Shown here: positions 1 through 8,297 of the stretch, piece by piece
Numbering within the stretch: position 1 is the stretch's first letter
Layout of the letters: every line of letters begins with the position of its first letter
Assembly: GCA_947591315.1 (NCBI GenBank)
Contig: CANQDD010000012.1
Location: 1 to 64,000, forward strand
DNA: 64,000 bases
Direction of reading: 5' to 3'
Source: an uncultured Clostridia bacterium
GTDB lineage: Bacteria > Bacillota > Clostridia > UBA1381
Notes under the pieces: generated by a model
Seen by the model: only the letters and a program-made list of their open reading frames with translations
Told to the model about the DNA's origin: nothing
Databases searched by the model: none
Translations under genes and position numbers: made by a program

Positions 1-1346
1 CCCGTAACATCTATCTCACTGCCCGACGGAAGCGGGGGAAGCGTAGGTTCGGGTGTCGGCTCTGCAGTCGGCTCGGGAGTGGGTTCCGGTGTTGCTTCCG
101 GTGCAGGCTCGTCGCCCGGCGTCGGGATTTCCGACGGATATTCTCTCAGCTTATCGGGATCATAAAGGATTCTGCCCCAGCCTTCCATTTTGAGAGTGTC
201 TGTGTAAAGCTGACCGATAATCGTACCGCTCTGAGCTACATACGAATCTGCATAAGGAGCCATTACAACGCCTCTGAAGAATGCGGAGTCATTTACGTTG
301 AACGTTTCCGCGTTTGTTGTGATATGACCGTTAAACAAGCTTGCGCCCGCAAAGTCGAGCGAATTTGTGTTGAAGTATACATCACCCGAAACGTGGCAAG
401 CGCCTACCTTCGTATCTTCAAGCGTTACGAACATCTTTAATCTGTCAGGCGAAGCCGCTTCGTCCATATAAGCCTCGGCGGTAGCTGTGTCGCCCGTTGT
501 GTAGAATCTGTTCGGTGCATCGTTGAAGTTGGCGATAATCTGGAACATATTATCGTTCGGATTTTCAAATCCGTTTATATAAATCCATGCCTGATTATCA
601 TTGCCTTCCGTGCCGACAATTCTGAACTCGGGAGTACCTGAACCGAGCACCATATTGTCGATTACAACAACTACGTCACCCTTTGAAACGTCGATCGTAA
701 CCGAGTCGCCCATAGGATAGAGCGTATTGAAACGCGTGCTCTCCGAAATCGTTATGGGAAGATTGCCCGCAGCTTCGTTGCCCCACTGATTGGCTTCCTT
801 GTACTCTACAACATTGCTAACCTCGGGAGTTGTGTAAACGCCCTCGGGCAGAGTGTAATCGAAGCTCGTTTCTTTATCTGTGATCGAGCCTTCATATTTC
901 GGCTTGCCCATATACTGTATATTGCCTGTATTTGTTACAGGAGAGCCGTCCTGCTCCAGCATTACATACGGTAAAGTTACAGTCTCGGTTGTGCTTTCCC
1001 AATTCCATGTGGTAGTATTCTGCACCCAGTTTTCCACATCGTACTTATACTCTGTTCCGGAAATAAGCAGACCGTTTACAATATTGTAATCGCCGCTGCT
1101 TCTCTGATAAATAGTACCGTTTGAATAAATACTGCCCTGAACTTCCATGCTTCCGCCGATGTTAACATCGCCGTTAGCTATTACGGCAAGGTTGATTTCG
1201 CCGTCGGGATCGTCATCCGACGAATAACCAACGCTCTCGTACGGCTGACCGTCATACGCCGACGGAGCCGCCGCGAATGCCGGTACTGCGGTTACTGCCA
1301 GCATCGATACCGCCAGCAGCCACGAAATAATTTTACTCTTTCTCAT
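1..1346 (-). CDS. Secreted surface protein, choice-of-anchor/bactofilin-like (3' end outside window)
   Basis: About 448 codons are visible and the reading frame is open to the left edge, so the C-terminus is missing. The start at 1346 has an AAGGAG site 8 bases upstream. Residues 1-25 form a signal peptide ending VPAFA. The body (about 35-400) begins with an IANGDVNIGGSMEVQGSIYS stretch typical of beta-helical polymer-forming or choice-of-anchor A surface proteins, and ends with another repeat-like stretch (TFNVNDSAFFRGVVMAPYAD). From about residue 407 there is a Pro/Glu/Thr linker (repeated PEPT), the usual spacer before a wall-anchoring or carbohydrate-binding module. The family call is by resemblance only. 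Export and surface location are well supported; the ligand is unknown. Confidence 0.75.
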   Translation of the reverse strand, partial: MRKSKIISWLLAVSMLAVTAVPAFAAAPSAYDGQPYESVGYSSDDDPDGEINLAVIANGDVNIGGSMEVQGSIYSNGTIYQRSSGDYNIVNGLLISGTEYKYDVENWVQNTTTWNWESTTETVTLPYVMLEQDGSPVTNTGNIQYMGKPKYEGSITDKETSFDYTLPEGVYTTPEVSNVVEYKEANQWGNEAAGNLPITISESTRFNTLYPMGDSVTIDVSKGDVVVVIDNMVLGSGTPEFRIVGTEGNDNQAWIYINGFENPNDNMFQIIANFNDAPNRFYTTGDTATAEAYMDEAASPDRLKMFVTLEDTKVGACHVSGDVYFNTNSLDFAGASLFNGHITTNAETFNVNDSAFFRGVVMAPYADSYVAQSGTIIGQLYTDTLKMEGWGRILYDPDKLREYPSEIPTPGDEPAPEATPEPTPEPTAEPTPEPTLPPLPSGSEIDVT

Positions 1347-1394
1347 TTTGCACTCCTTTTCTTTAACGCAGATGGATATTTTATTCTAATAATA

Positions 1395-1423
1395 ATTATA
1401 TATTAAAGTTGATATTATGTCAA
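1395..1423 (-). promoter_or_regulatory. Sigma-A promoter of the secreted surface protein
   Basis: On the minus strand TTGACA (1423-1418) and TATAAT (1400-1395) are separated by exactly 17 bases, a perfect consensus. The predicted transcript starts near 1388, about 40 bases upstream of the start codon at 1346. Confidence 0.8.
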
Positions 1424-1484
1424 CATTTTTCATTGCGGATATTTATAAAATTTTAACAATATTTAGTAAATTTTTTTGTCTATA

Positions 1485-2117
1485 TTACATAAGTGATACC
1501 CGCACAGCTATATTTTCAAAATATGGCGATTTGCCGCATACGGCGTATGCGTATCCGTCACTTATATAATATTCCTTAAAATGGTATCCGTTCACGTTTT
1601 CCCCTGTCGTTACGGAGAAGCTCCCGAGCGGCGTTTTCAGTCCTGTGCCGACAGCCTTTACATAGCTTTCCTTAAGCGTCCACAGCCGGTAAAACATTTT
1701 GATTTTCTCACTTTCGTCTCCTGCGGCGTTAAGCATCTTACATTCGGACGGGCTGAAAAACCTGTCCGCGATTTTGAGATTCGCCTCTCCTATTTTCTGC
1801 ACATCACAGCCGACCTCCATGTCCGACACAGAGCACATTGCGCGCTCGCCGGAGTGAGACAGATTAAAGAAAACCGCGCCGTTTGCGAGATACGGCTTGC
1901 CGTTGTCGCCGATACGTATTTCACGGCCGCTTATCCCGATGTTGTCAAACGCCTTTTCGAGCAGCAAACCTGCGGCAAGCGACCGTATTTTATCATCGTG
2001 CTTTGCGTACCGATTTATCTTATTTATGCGTTCTCCGCTCACGAGGGTAAGGCAGCGGCTGAACACCTCACCGTCGCGAAGCGCGCTCGTGTCGGCAATA
2101 TACACCTTTGTTTTCAT
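1485..2117 (-). CDS. 4'-phosphopantetheinyl transferase (Sfp superfamily)
   Basis: Transfers the phosphopantetheine arm of CoA to a serine of a carrier protein, turning apo-ACP into holo-ACP. In 210 residues the family motifs appear in order: GDNGKPYL (70-77), NLSHSG (85-90), VGCDVQ (102-107) and WTLKESYVKAVGTGL (146-160). D105 and E150 match the magnesium ligands and K154 the CoA-contacting lysine. Q107 stands where Sfp-type enzymes usually carry a second acid. The start overlaps the end of the tsaC gene by four bases (ATGA), so the two are translationally coupled. No polyketide or peptide synthetase lies nearby, and the only carrier protein in the window is the fatty-acid ACP at 38943-39173, a likely substrate if no separate AcpS exists. 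Family certain, substrate inferred. Confidence 0.9.
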   Translation of the reverse strand: MKTKVYIADTSALRDGEVFSRCLTLVSGERINKINRYAKHDDKIRSLAAGLLLEKAFDNIGISGREIRIGDNGKPYLANGAVFFNLSHSGERAMCSVSDMEVGCDVQKIGEANLKIADRFFSPSECKMLNAAGDESEKIKMFYRLWTLKESYVKAVGTGLKTPLGSFSVTTGENVNGYHFKEYYISDGYAYAVCGKSPYFENIAVRVSLM

Positions 2118-3133
2118 ACATGTATCACCCTCTGTGCCGCGGCTTTGTAAAGGCGGTTTTTTACGGCAAGACCGTAACCGTCCTTTTCGCAGAACTCCGC
2201 GTACACCTTTTCCACGCCGAGACGGTCGAACTCGCGGAGTGCGGAAAAGAGATTCTTCGCGTACTCCTTGTTGCTCTCCCCCGCCGACAGAATCACGGCG
2301 TTGTCGTAGTCCGCTCCGTACATGGCGAGCACGCCCGCAATTTTACCGTCGTTATCGCTTAAAAGCTCCTTTATCTTCCTCTGCACGTTTTCCTTCTCGC
2401 CCTCGATAACCGTCACCTCGGCGTTAGGCGCGTAGTGCTTGTATTTCATGCCCGGCGACTTCGGAACTTCGTCCGCGCCGATCGAGCGTAGAATATTTTT
2501 GTCTATCTTAACCGTCGGGACAACGCTTTTTAGCTCGTCGAATGTGACACCTCCGGGACGGAGTATCACAGGGGTTTCGTCGGTAAAATCGACTATCGTC
2601 GACTCAACGCCCACGTCGCACCTTCCGCCGTCTATGATAGCGTCAATTCTGCCCGTCATGTCCTCAATCACGTGCGACACGTCCGTGGGGCTGGGCTTGC
2701 CCGACAAGTTTGCGCTCGGCGCGGCTATCGGTACTCCGGCGGCGCGTATAAGGCGGCATGCCGTTTCGTTCAGCGGATAGCGCACTGCCACAGTGTTAAG
2801 TCCCGCCGTTACATCATTGGGTACAATCAACTTTTTTTTGAGTATTATCGTAATCGGTCCGGGCATGAACGCGTCTATGACGCTCCGTGCCTGCGGCGTA
2901 ATATCCTCGGCTATCTCGCCTATCTGCGTCTTATCACATATATGCACGATAAGCGGATTGTCGGACGGTCTGCCCTTCGCGGCGTATATTTTACGCGCCG
3001 CGTCGGGATTAAACGCCGACGCTCCGAGCCCGTACACCGTTTCTGTCGGGAACGCGACAAGTCCGCCGTTTTTTATGATTTCACCCGCAAGAGCAATGTC
3101 TGTATCGCTTGCGGTAAGTAATTTCGTTTCCAT
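2114..3133 (-). CDS. tsaC: L-threonylcarbamoyladenylate synthase (TsaC/Sua5)
   Basis: Makes threonylcarbamoyl-AMP from threonine, bicarbonate and ATP, the first step of the t6A37 modification of ANN-decoding tRNAs. Residues 1-200 are the YrdC fold, with PTETVYGLG, KGRPSDNPLIVH and SANLSGKPSPT visible. The C-terminal 120 residues are the extra Sua5 domain, so this is the long Sua5/YwlC form (339 residues) rather than short TsaC. GAGGT lies ahead of the ATG at 3133. It follows the nicotinate phosphoribosyltransferase gene after 15 bases and overlaps the phosphopantetheinyl transferase gene, so the three are probably co-transcribed. Confidence 0.95.
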   Translation of the reverse strand: METKLLTASDTDIALAGEIIKNGGLVAFPTETVYGLGASAFNPDAARKIYAAKGRPSDNPLIVHICDKTQIGEIAEDITPQARSVIDAFMPGPITIILKKKLIVPNDVTAGLNTVAVRYPLNETACRLIRAAGVPIAAPSANLSGKPSPTDVSHVIEDMTGRIDAIIDGGRCDVGVESTIVDFTDETPVILRPGGVTFDELKSVVPTVKIDKNILRSIGADEVPKSPGMKYKHYAPNAEVTVIEGEKENVQRKIKELLSDNDGKIAGVLAMYGADYDNAVILSAGESNKEYAKNLFSALREFDRLGVEKVYAEFCEKDGYGLAVKNRLYKAAAQRVIHV

Positions 3134-3148
3134 TTTAACCTCTGTTCC

Positions 3149-4594
3149 TTAATTCTGGTATTCTTCAAGCATGGTATGCTTCATGTTCCACAGCTTATCC
3201 GACAGGTCGACGTAGTAGGTATGCGGATTTTCAAAACGTTTTACCTCGTCCCACAAGCCGTCAACCTCCATTTTGCAGTATTCGCGCAGCACTTCGATTC
3301 CGGGACTTTCGTACACGCACTCGCCTTTTACGAATATCGGCTTTAGCAGCTCACGAGAGTAAAAGTCGGTAACCGTTTTCTTCTTCCACGTGTGCTCGGG
3401 GTCGAATATGTTTATCGGCTTTTCGCTGTCTATTGTTTCACCGTGGAGCGTTATAACGTCTGCTATCGCTTTTGAGTCCTTGCGAGAGTACAGACGGTGT
3501 ACCTGCTTAAAGCCGGGCGTTGTAATTTTTGCCACGTTTTCGCTTATCTTTATTTTCGGTATGATATTGCCCTCGCCGTCCTCAACCGCGACAAGCTTGT
3601 ATACGCCGCCGAATACGGGTTCGGATTTTGACGTTATAAGCCGTTCGCCCACGCCGAAGCTGTCTATTTTCGCGCCCTGAAGCAGCATATCGCGGATAAT
3701 GTACTCGTCAAGCGAATTCGACGCGACGATTTTACAGTCATCATAGCCCGCCGCGTCAAGCATTTCGCGGCACTTTTTGGACAGGTACGTTATGTCGCCC
3801 GAATCTATCCTCACGCCTGCGGGACGTGCTCCGAGCGGCTTCAGCACCTCGTCGAATACGCGTATCGCGTTCGGTATGCCCGACTTTATGACGTTGTACG
3901 TGTCTATGAGGAGCGTGCAGCTGTGCGGGTATGTTTCAGCGTATGCCCTGAACGCCTCGTACTCGCTGTCAAACATCTGCACCCAGCTATGAGCCATTGT
4001 GCCAAGCGCCGTTATACTGTAAAGCTCGTCGGATATGGTGCACGCCGTACCGTCCACGCCGCCGATATACGCCGCTCTCGCGCCTATCACCGCGCCGGTA
4101 TAGCCCTGCGCTCTGCGCGAGCCGAACTCCATAACCGTTCTGCCCTGCGCGGCGCGCACTATCCTGTTTGCCTTTGTAGCGATAAGGCTTTGGTGGTTTA
4201 CTGTGAGCAGTATCATCGTTTCAACAAACTGCGCCTGTATAGCAGGTCCGCGCACCGTTACGCACGGTTCGCCGGGAAATATCGGCGTGCCTTCGGGTAT
4301 TGCCCACACGTCGCACTCGAATTTGAACGTGCGCAAATACTCCAGAAATCCTTCGGAAAATATACCCTTACCGCGCAGAAATTCAATATCGGCGTCGGTA
4401 AACTCAATCTCCTTAATGTACTCTATAAGCTGCTCCACGCCCGCCATTATCGCAAAGCCGCCGTCGTCCGGCACGCGTCTGAAAAACATATCGAAATATG
4501 CGATCTTATCCTTCTCGCCCTTCTCAAAAAAGCCGTTCATCATCGTAAACTCGTAAAAATCCGCGAGCATTGTCATATTTCTTTCACTTTTCAT
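3149..4594 (-). CDS. pncB: Nicotinate phosphoribosyltransferase
   Basis: Converts nicotinate and PRPP to nicotinate mononucleotide with ATP hydrolysis, entering the Preiss-Handler route to NAD; cytoplasmic. Over 481 residues the family motifs are clear: an N-terminal YEFTMMNG, EFGSRRAQG (156-164) and GTMAHSWV (198-205), whose H202 corresponds to the histidine phosphorylated during catalysis. IDSGDI later in the chain is the phosphate-binding region. Length fits the long bacterial form. The start at 4594 has AAGGAAG eight bases upstream. Only 23 bases separate it from the membrane-protein gene on its right, so it may be read from the same message. Confidence 0.95.
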   Translation of the reverse strand: MKSERNMTMLADFYEFTMMNGFFEKGEKDKIAYFDMFFRRVPDDGGFAIMAGVEQLIEYIKEIEFTDADIEFLRGKGIFSEGFLEYLRTFKFECDVWAIPEGTPIFPGEPCVTVRGPAIQAQFVETMILLTVNHQSLIATKANRIVRAAQGRTVMEFGSRRAQGYTGAVIGARAAYIGGVDGTACTISDELYSITALGTMAHSWVQMFDSEYEAFRAYAETYPHSCTLLIDTYNVIKSGIPNAIRVFDEVLKPLGARPAGVRIDSGDITYLSKKCREMLDAAGYDDCKIVASNSLDEYIIRDMLLQGAKIDSFGVGERLITSKSEPVFGGVYKLVAVEDGEGNIIPKIKISENVAKITTPGFKQVHRLYSRKDSKAIADVITLHGETIDSEKPINIFDPEHTWKKKTVTDFYSRELLKPIFVKGECVYESPGIEVLREYCKMEVDGLWDEVKRFENPHTYYVDLSDKLWNMKHTMLEEYQN

Positions 4595-4617
4595 GATTTT
4601 ACTTCCTTTTCCCAGTC

Positions 4618-6696
4618 CTATTGCGGACTGATTTTTATTACCGCGCGCACTCCCCTTACGTTGTCCACATTGGTGTGAAGCACAAAGCCGTCGTTTTTCA
4701 TGTACCGCTGCATCTTTTCATTGTAGCCGTACGGACAAAGTATCCAGTAAGAGCCGTTCACATCGATTGTGCTCATCATGTCGAGCGTCGGAATGTATAC
4801 CATGTCGTCAACGGTATACTTATACGCCGTTTCGCTTAAATCGGCAGCAGCGTCTCTCGTCGCGCTCCATATATGCGTGTGGTCGCCGCTCTCAGCCATG
4901 TAACGATCGTTATACGTAAGCATGACCTCGTTTTGCACGGGCTGTATGCGCGAAAGCTCTTCAAGCGAAAACTCTCGCACAAAATCACTGTTGAGCCACT
5001 CTCTTAAATCACTCGTCTCCCACATATTGTCGTTTGTATCAAACGCGAGCTGCTCTATACAATGCTTTGTAACGAGCGTGCGTGAACCGTCGTCGTCGGT
5101 TGACATGACCTCCCATTGTATCGGTTTGCCGTTGTATGTTCCGAACTCCAAAGTCTCCTTCGGTTTGCCTATCTGCAGAGCCGCGATTACAGCCGCAATC
5201 GCTGTAACCGATATAATCGCGTTACGGCGGTGCATGCTTACTATGCCTATTATTATTCCTGCGGTCAGCACGTCCATGCAGTTTTCAAACAGGAACATGT
5301 GTTTCATTATATCCGCTTCGCCGTTGCCTATTATCGGCAGACACATATTTATCCACAGTCCCGCAAGAAGGATATACATTGCCATGATTATGTAAAGACG
5401 CTTTTCGTTCGTTTCCCGCTTTTCCTTGACAAGGAACACGTTTACAAGCACGACGTACGCCGTTAAAAACAGAGCCATAAGGAACACTATAATCGGATTA
5501 TACAAAAATTTGGTAGCGACGCGCAGGTTGCTCCAAAGGCTGTATCGGTTTGTGTTGTCCATTATGACCGTTTCGGACGTGCCGAGGTTTAGCGGTCTCA
5601 GGCACGACGCGTTTTCTATAGCGAACGCGACCTTGCAGCAAAACCTTATCGGGTGGCGCATATAGAAAAATACGACGTCAAGCTTGTTTACCTTTTCGTA
5701 AAAATCCTCGCGGAACTCGTCCGTTTTTATATCGAGCGGATATTCGTCCTCCTGCATGTACGCGTGAGTGTTTATAAGAGGCATATACTTTTCGTCTATA
5801 CCAAACTCCATCAAATCCTGCTCCGGCGTTTCAGTCTCCTTGAGCGCGCCGAAAAATACGGACTGGTATGTTGTATCGTCGTGCATCCAGTCCGGTATGC
5901 TGACGTACAGGTTGGCTATGCATGCGGCGGCTGCAAGAACCGATACCGCCACGCCTATCCTGTACCCTCTCCCCTTTCTCAAAAAAGCGAACGAAAGCGC
6001 CAGAACCGACGCGATTACGGCGTAAGGAACGTTTGCGAGCTTCGATCCCGCGAAGAAGTAAAGAGATATGAAAAAGCATGCGACCTTCGGGATTGTAGGC
6101 CGTTTGTATATTAACATTCCGAGCGCGACGAGCATCATAAGCGACACGTATTGAAGCGGTTCTCCGTAAAATGAATTGAAGTACAGCACGTAACCCGCGT
6201 CGCAGAACATCACAATAAAAATTATAAACACGGCTATCCGTATTCGTTTTTTCGAGTCGGCGAAAAACGTGAAAATTCCCCATGCCGCAAGCGACAGCAT
6301 AAGAGTGTATATGAACGCGAGACAGCCTATATCGTAATGGCTCTCATCGCGGCGGAATACCGTATTTATAAGGAAATTCATAAGCTTTGATGCTTTTATT
6401 ATGACGAAATGCGGCGACGAGTATATTTCCTCGGCATCGTTGTTGCGGCACAGGTACGCCATTTTTTCGCCGAAGGTGTCACCCTCTATTTTCATTTTGT
6501 AATCGCGCTTGAAAAGGTAATAGTAGTTGTCGTCATTCTCGTATTCAAGGTTATTTACAAGCAGTACGCGGCGAAAATCGCCGTTGTCGCTCAGTCCGAT
6601 GTTTTTGCCGAGGTAGAGCACACAAAAAACAAGCACAAACACTATGATTGCGCCTATGAGCGGGAATGTTCTTTTGTTTTCCTTTAGTGCTCTCAT
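4618..6696 (-). CDS. Polytopic membrane protein with C-terminal DUF6273-like domain
   Basis: About 692 residues. The first roughly 510 contain some ten hydrophobic segments and an early SDNGDFRRV motif after the first segment, followed by a long loop, an arrangement reminiscent of GT-C-type lipid-linked sugar transferases; this resemblance is weak and no catalytic residue can be assigned. The last 178 residues (FGTYNGKPIQW, WETSDLREWLNS, and a terminal GVRAVIKI) match the DUF6273 type, a module usually found in secreted clostridial proteins. The start at 6696 is preferred over the ATG at 6708 because GGAG lies six bases before it. The tail is probably outside the membrane. The same module recurs in the secreted protein at 57927-59342. 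Confidence 0.7.
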   Translation of the reverse strand: MRALKENKRTFPLIGAIIVFVLVFCVLYLGKNIGLSDNGDFRRVLLVNNLEYENDDNYYYLFKRDYKMKIEGDTFGEKMAYLCRNNDAEEIYSSPHFVIIKASKLMNFLINTVFRRDESHYDIGCLAFIYTLMLSLAAWGIFTFFADSKKRIRIAVFIIFIVMFCDAGYVLYFNSFYGEPLQYVSLMMLVALGMLIYKRPTIPKVACFFISLYFFAGSKLANVPYAVIASVLALSFAFLRKGRGYRIGVAVSVLAAAACIANLYVSIPDWMHDDTTYQSVFFGALKETETPEQDLMEFGIDEKYMPLINTHAYMQEDEYPLDIKTDEFREDFYEKVNKLDVVFFYMRHPIRFCCKVAFAIENASCLRPLNLGTSETVIMDNTNRYSLWSNLRVATKFLYNPIIVFLMALFLTAYVVLVNVFLVKEKRETNEKRLYIIMAMYILLAGLWINMCLPIIGNGEADIMKHMFLFENCMDVLTAGIIIGIVSMHRRNAIISVTAIAAVIAALQIGKPKETLEFGTYNGKPIQWEVMSTDDDGSRTLVTKHCIEQLAFDTNDNMWETSDLREWLNSDFVREFSLEELSRIQPVQNEVMLTYNDRYMAESGDHTHIWSATRDAAADLSETAYKYTVDDMVYIPTLDMMSTIDVNGSYWILCPYGYNEKMQRYMKNDGFVLHTNVDNVRGVRAVIKISPQ

Positions 6697-6734
6697 ACTT
6701 TTCTCCATACCGGATTTATTGTTTTTTATGCAAG

Positions 6735-6771
6735 AAAACAGGCGGAAACAACTTTCCGCCCGGCTTGTTTT
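6735..6771 (-). terminator. Intrinsic terminator after yabR
   Basis: Minus-strand stem GGCGGAAA / TTTCCGCC (8 bp, GTTG loop, 6741-6760) followed by TGTTTTCTTG. It closes the divIC-yabR run just inside 6773. Confidence 0.6.
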
Positions 6772-6772
6772 A

Positions 6773-7225
6773 TCAATATGAATGGCTGCTCTTTCTGCTG
6801 TATCCGCCGCTGCGTTTAGAGTCGTTGCTGCGTCTTAACGACTGCATCTTCTCGTCGCTGTCCTGCTTGAATTTGGATAGCATATCGTCAAGCGACATGC
6901 CCTCTGATGACGTGCTCCAGTCGAGCTCTGCGGGACGTACAAATTCTTTTTTCTCATGCGGAGCTTTTTTTGCGCGGCCGGTCTTTTCCTTCTTTTCCTC
7001 AGCCTGTTTAATTGAAAGGCTTATTTTGCCGTCGTCGTCTATTTTGATAACCTTTACCTTTACCGAGTCGCCTTTTTTGATATACTCGTTTATATCCTTG
7101 ACATATCTTGACGACAGTTCCGAAATATGAACAAGTCCCGACTGCTTGCCGGGCAAATCTATAAATGCCCCGAACGGCATTACGCTTGTGACCTTTCCCT
7201 CTACTATATTACCTAATTCTACCAT
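6773..7225 (-). CDS. yabR: S1-domain RNA-binding protein, YabR/GSP13-like
   Basis: 150 residues with one S1 RNA-binding domain at about 5-72 (GNIVEGKVTSVMPFGAFIDL, SGLVHISEL, and KISLSIKQ closing the fold), then a charged lysine-rich and Ser/Arg-rich tail. The start at 7225 is chosen over an upstream in-frame start at 7327 because AAAGGA lies six bases before it and the upstream part would overlap divIC. The gene directly follows divIC, as yabR does in Bacillus subtilis. Homologues are ribosome-associated or stress-linked; the precise role is not settled. Confidence 0.88.
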   Translation of the reverse strand: MVELGNIVEGKVTSVMPFGAFIDLPGKQSGLVHISELSSRYVKDINEYIKKGDSVKVKVIKIDDDGKISLSIKQAEEKKEKTGRAKKAPHEKKEFVRPAELDWSTSSEGMSLDDMLSKFKQDSDEKMQSLRRSNDSKRSGGYSRKSSHSY

Positions 7226-7253
7226 TCTATCCTTTATTACCTTTCTTGTTTCA

Positions 7254-7574
7254 TTACTGTTGTTCGCCGGAAACATCAACAAAAATCTTGGCGTTGCTCG
7301 GAATAAGTCCGAGCTTTTCCGTGGCAATTTTCTTTATGTATTCGTCGGAGTTTACCTTGCTTTCCAAATCCTCGACTTCCTTCTGGCGTTCTTCTTCATA
7401 TTCAATTTTGCTGTTTAATTCCGCTATTTCCTTTTTCTGCGCGCCGAGCCTCGGATACTGCATGACGCCTCTTAAAAGCATTGAACCCGCCAATACCGCG
7501 ACGAGGGCGATTATAAGACCCTTTTTGTGAGCGTTTATATATTTTGCTACCTGATTTTTCAGTTTGTTCAGCAT
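7254..7574 (-). CDS. divIC: Cell-division protein DivIC/FtsB
   Basis: A 106-residue bitopic protein: short basic N-terminus, one membrane span at about 18-36, a coiled coil at 43-75 (EIAELNSKIEYEEERQKEVE) and a C-terminal segment with EKLGLI typical of septum-formation initiators. DivIC forms the FtsL-DivIB complex that activates septal wall synthesis. AAGGAG lies 11 bases before the ATG. The gene starts 173 bases inside the 3' end of the yabQ reading frame (see findings). The order yabQ-divIC-yabR matches B. subtilis. Confidence 0.9.
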   Translation of the reverse strand: MLNKLKNQVAKYINAHKKGLIIALVAVLAGSMLLRGVMQYPRLGAQKKEIAELNSKIEYEEERQKEVEDLESKVNSDEYIKKIATEKLGLIPSNAKIFVDVSGEQQ

Positions 7575-7998
7575 TTGAGTTTCTACTCCTTCGTTTAATG
7601 CTTTCCGCGCATTTTTTTATCGGTACTCTTAAAATTTTATACAAAAACAGCAGCGGTGTCAAGAGTATTTTGAAAATAAATATCGTTATTTTCAAAATTT
7701 TTTTTACACAGAAGAGAAAAAACTTGTATACCACGCCGCTGAAAGCCGCGAAATAGAAAACCGCTCCGAGTAAAAGACCTATGACTTCATAAATCCTCAG
7801 CCTGCCGTTCCCGAAGCTTAAGACGCACCATGACGCCGCGGCAAACGAAACGAAAGCGAATATTACATCCGTTACAGCAGTCACCGCCGCACCGGATTTT
7901 ACCGCGCCGCGTACTGCCCGCATGAAATCATACAGTACGGACACCGCCAAACCGCACGCAGTCATGGCAAGGAACAGAGCCGTCTCATCCGAAATCAT
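7402..7998 (-). CDS. yabQ: Spore cortex biosynthesis protein YabQ
   Basis: 198 residues as read. Four hydrophobic segments occupy roughly residues 7-125, followed by a strongly basic tail. YabQ sits in the forespore outer membrane and is needed for cortex peptidoglycan in B. subtilis; the assignment rests on size, topology and position between yabP and divIC. The start overlaps the yabP stop by four bases. The last 57 residues are read through the beginning of divIC in another frame, an overlap far longer than normal, so either the tail is overprinted or a frame error moved the stop. The basic Ser/Arg/Lys-rich composition of the tail fits either explanation. Confidence 0.8.
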   Translation of the reverse strand: MISDETALFLAMTACGLAVSVLYDFMRAVRGAVKSGAAVTAVTDVIFAFVSFAAASWCVLSFGNGRLRIYEVIGLLLGAVFYFAAFSGVVYKFFLFCVKKILKITIFIFKILLTPLLFLYKILRVPIKKCAESIKRRSRNSNAEQTEKSGSKIYKRSQKGSYNRPRRGIGGFNAFKRRHAVSEARRAEKGNSGIKQQN

Positions 7999-8252
7999 TT
8001 GAAAAGTCCCTCGATTATTCCGCCGCCGGCGGGTGACGAGTATTTTATCATATCAATTTCGCCGTTTACGCTCAGTATCCCCGTATCGGTGTCGAGGCGG
8101 CTTATCGTGAGCTTTCTGCCGCGCACGCACATGTCGCCCATCTGTGTTTTAAGCGTTACTCTGTTTTCCGAAAACTCCTTCACGTCCGTTATGCCGGTAA
8201 GCGACATATTTTTTCTGCCGTTCATAGTCAGGCTGTGTTCCTTCTCCGCCAT
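7995..8252 (-). CDS. yabP: Sporulation protein YabP
   Basis: 85 residues of the YabP/YqfC family, a small beta-rich protein: NGRKNMSLTGITDVKEF near the start, then LKTQMGDMCVRGRKL and LSVNGEIDMIKYS. YabP is made in the mother cell and is required for late spore development. Translational coupling to yabQ (four-base overlap) supports the assignment. A 45-base gap separates it from the S4 protein gene upstream. Confidence 0.9.
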   Translation of the reverse strand: MAEKEHSLTMNGRKNMSLTGITDVKEFSENRVTLKTQMGDMCVRGRKLTISRLDTDTGILSVNGEIDMIKYSSPAGGGIIEGLFK

Positions 8253-8297
8253 ACTATCCCCTCCCGCAATATATCTATGACGGGAGTGCGGCGAATA

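Noticed and set aside
35-125. Short direct repeats as a CRISPR array
   Set aside because: They are in-frame PEPT codons of a linker, with no spacers.
3923-4678. 251-codon plus-strand frame opposite pncB
   Set aside because: Shadow of the pncB coding sequence; composition rich in Arg and His, no recognisable motif.
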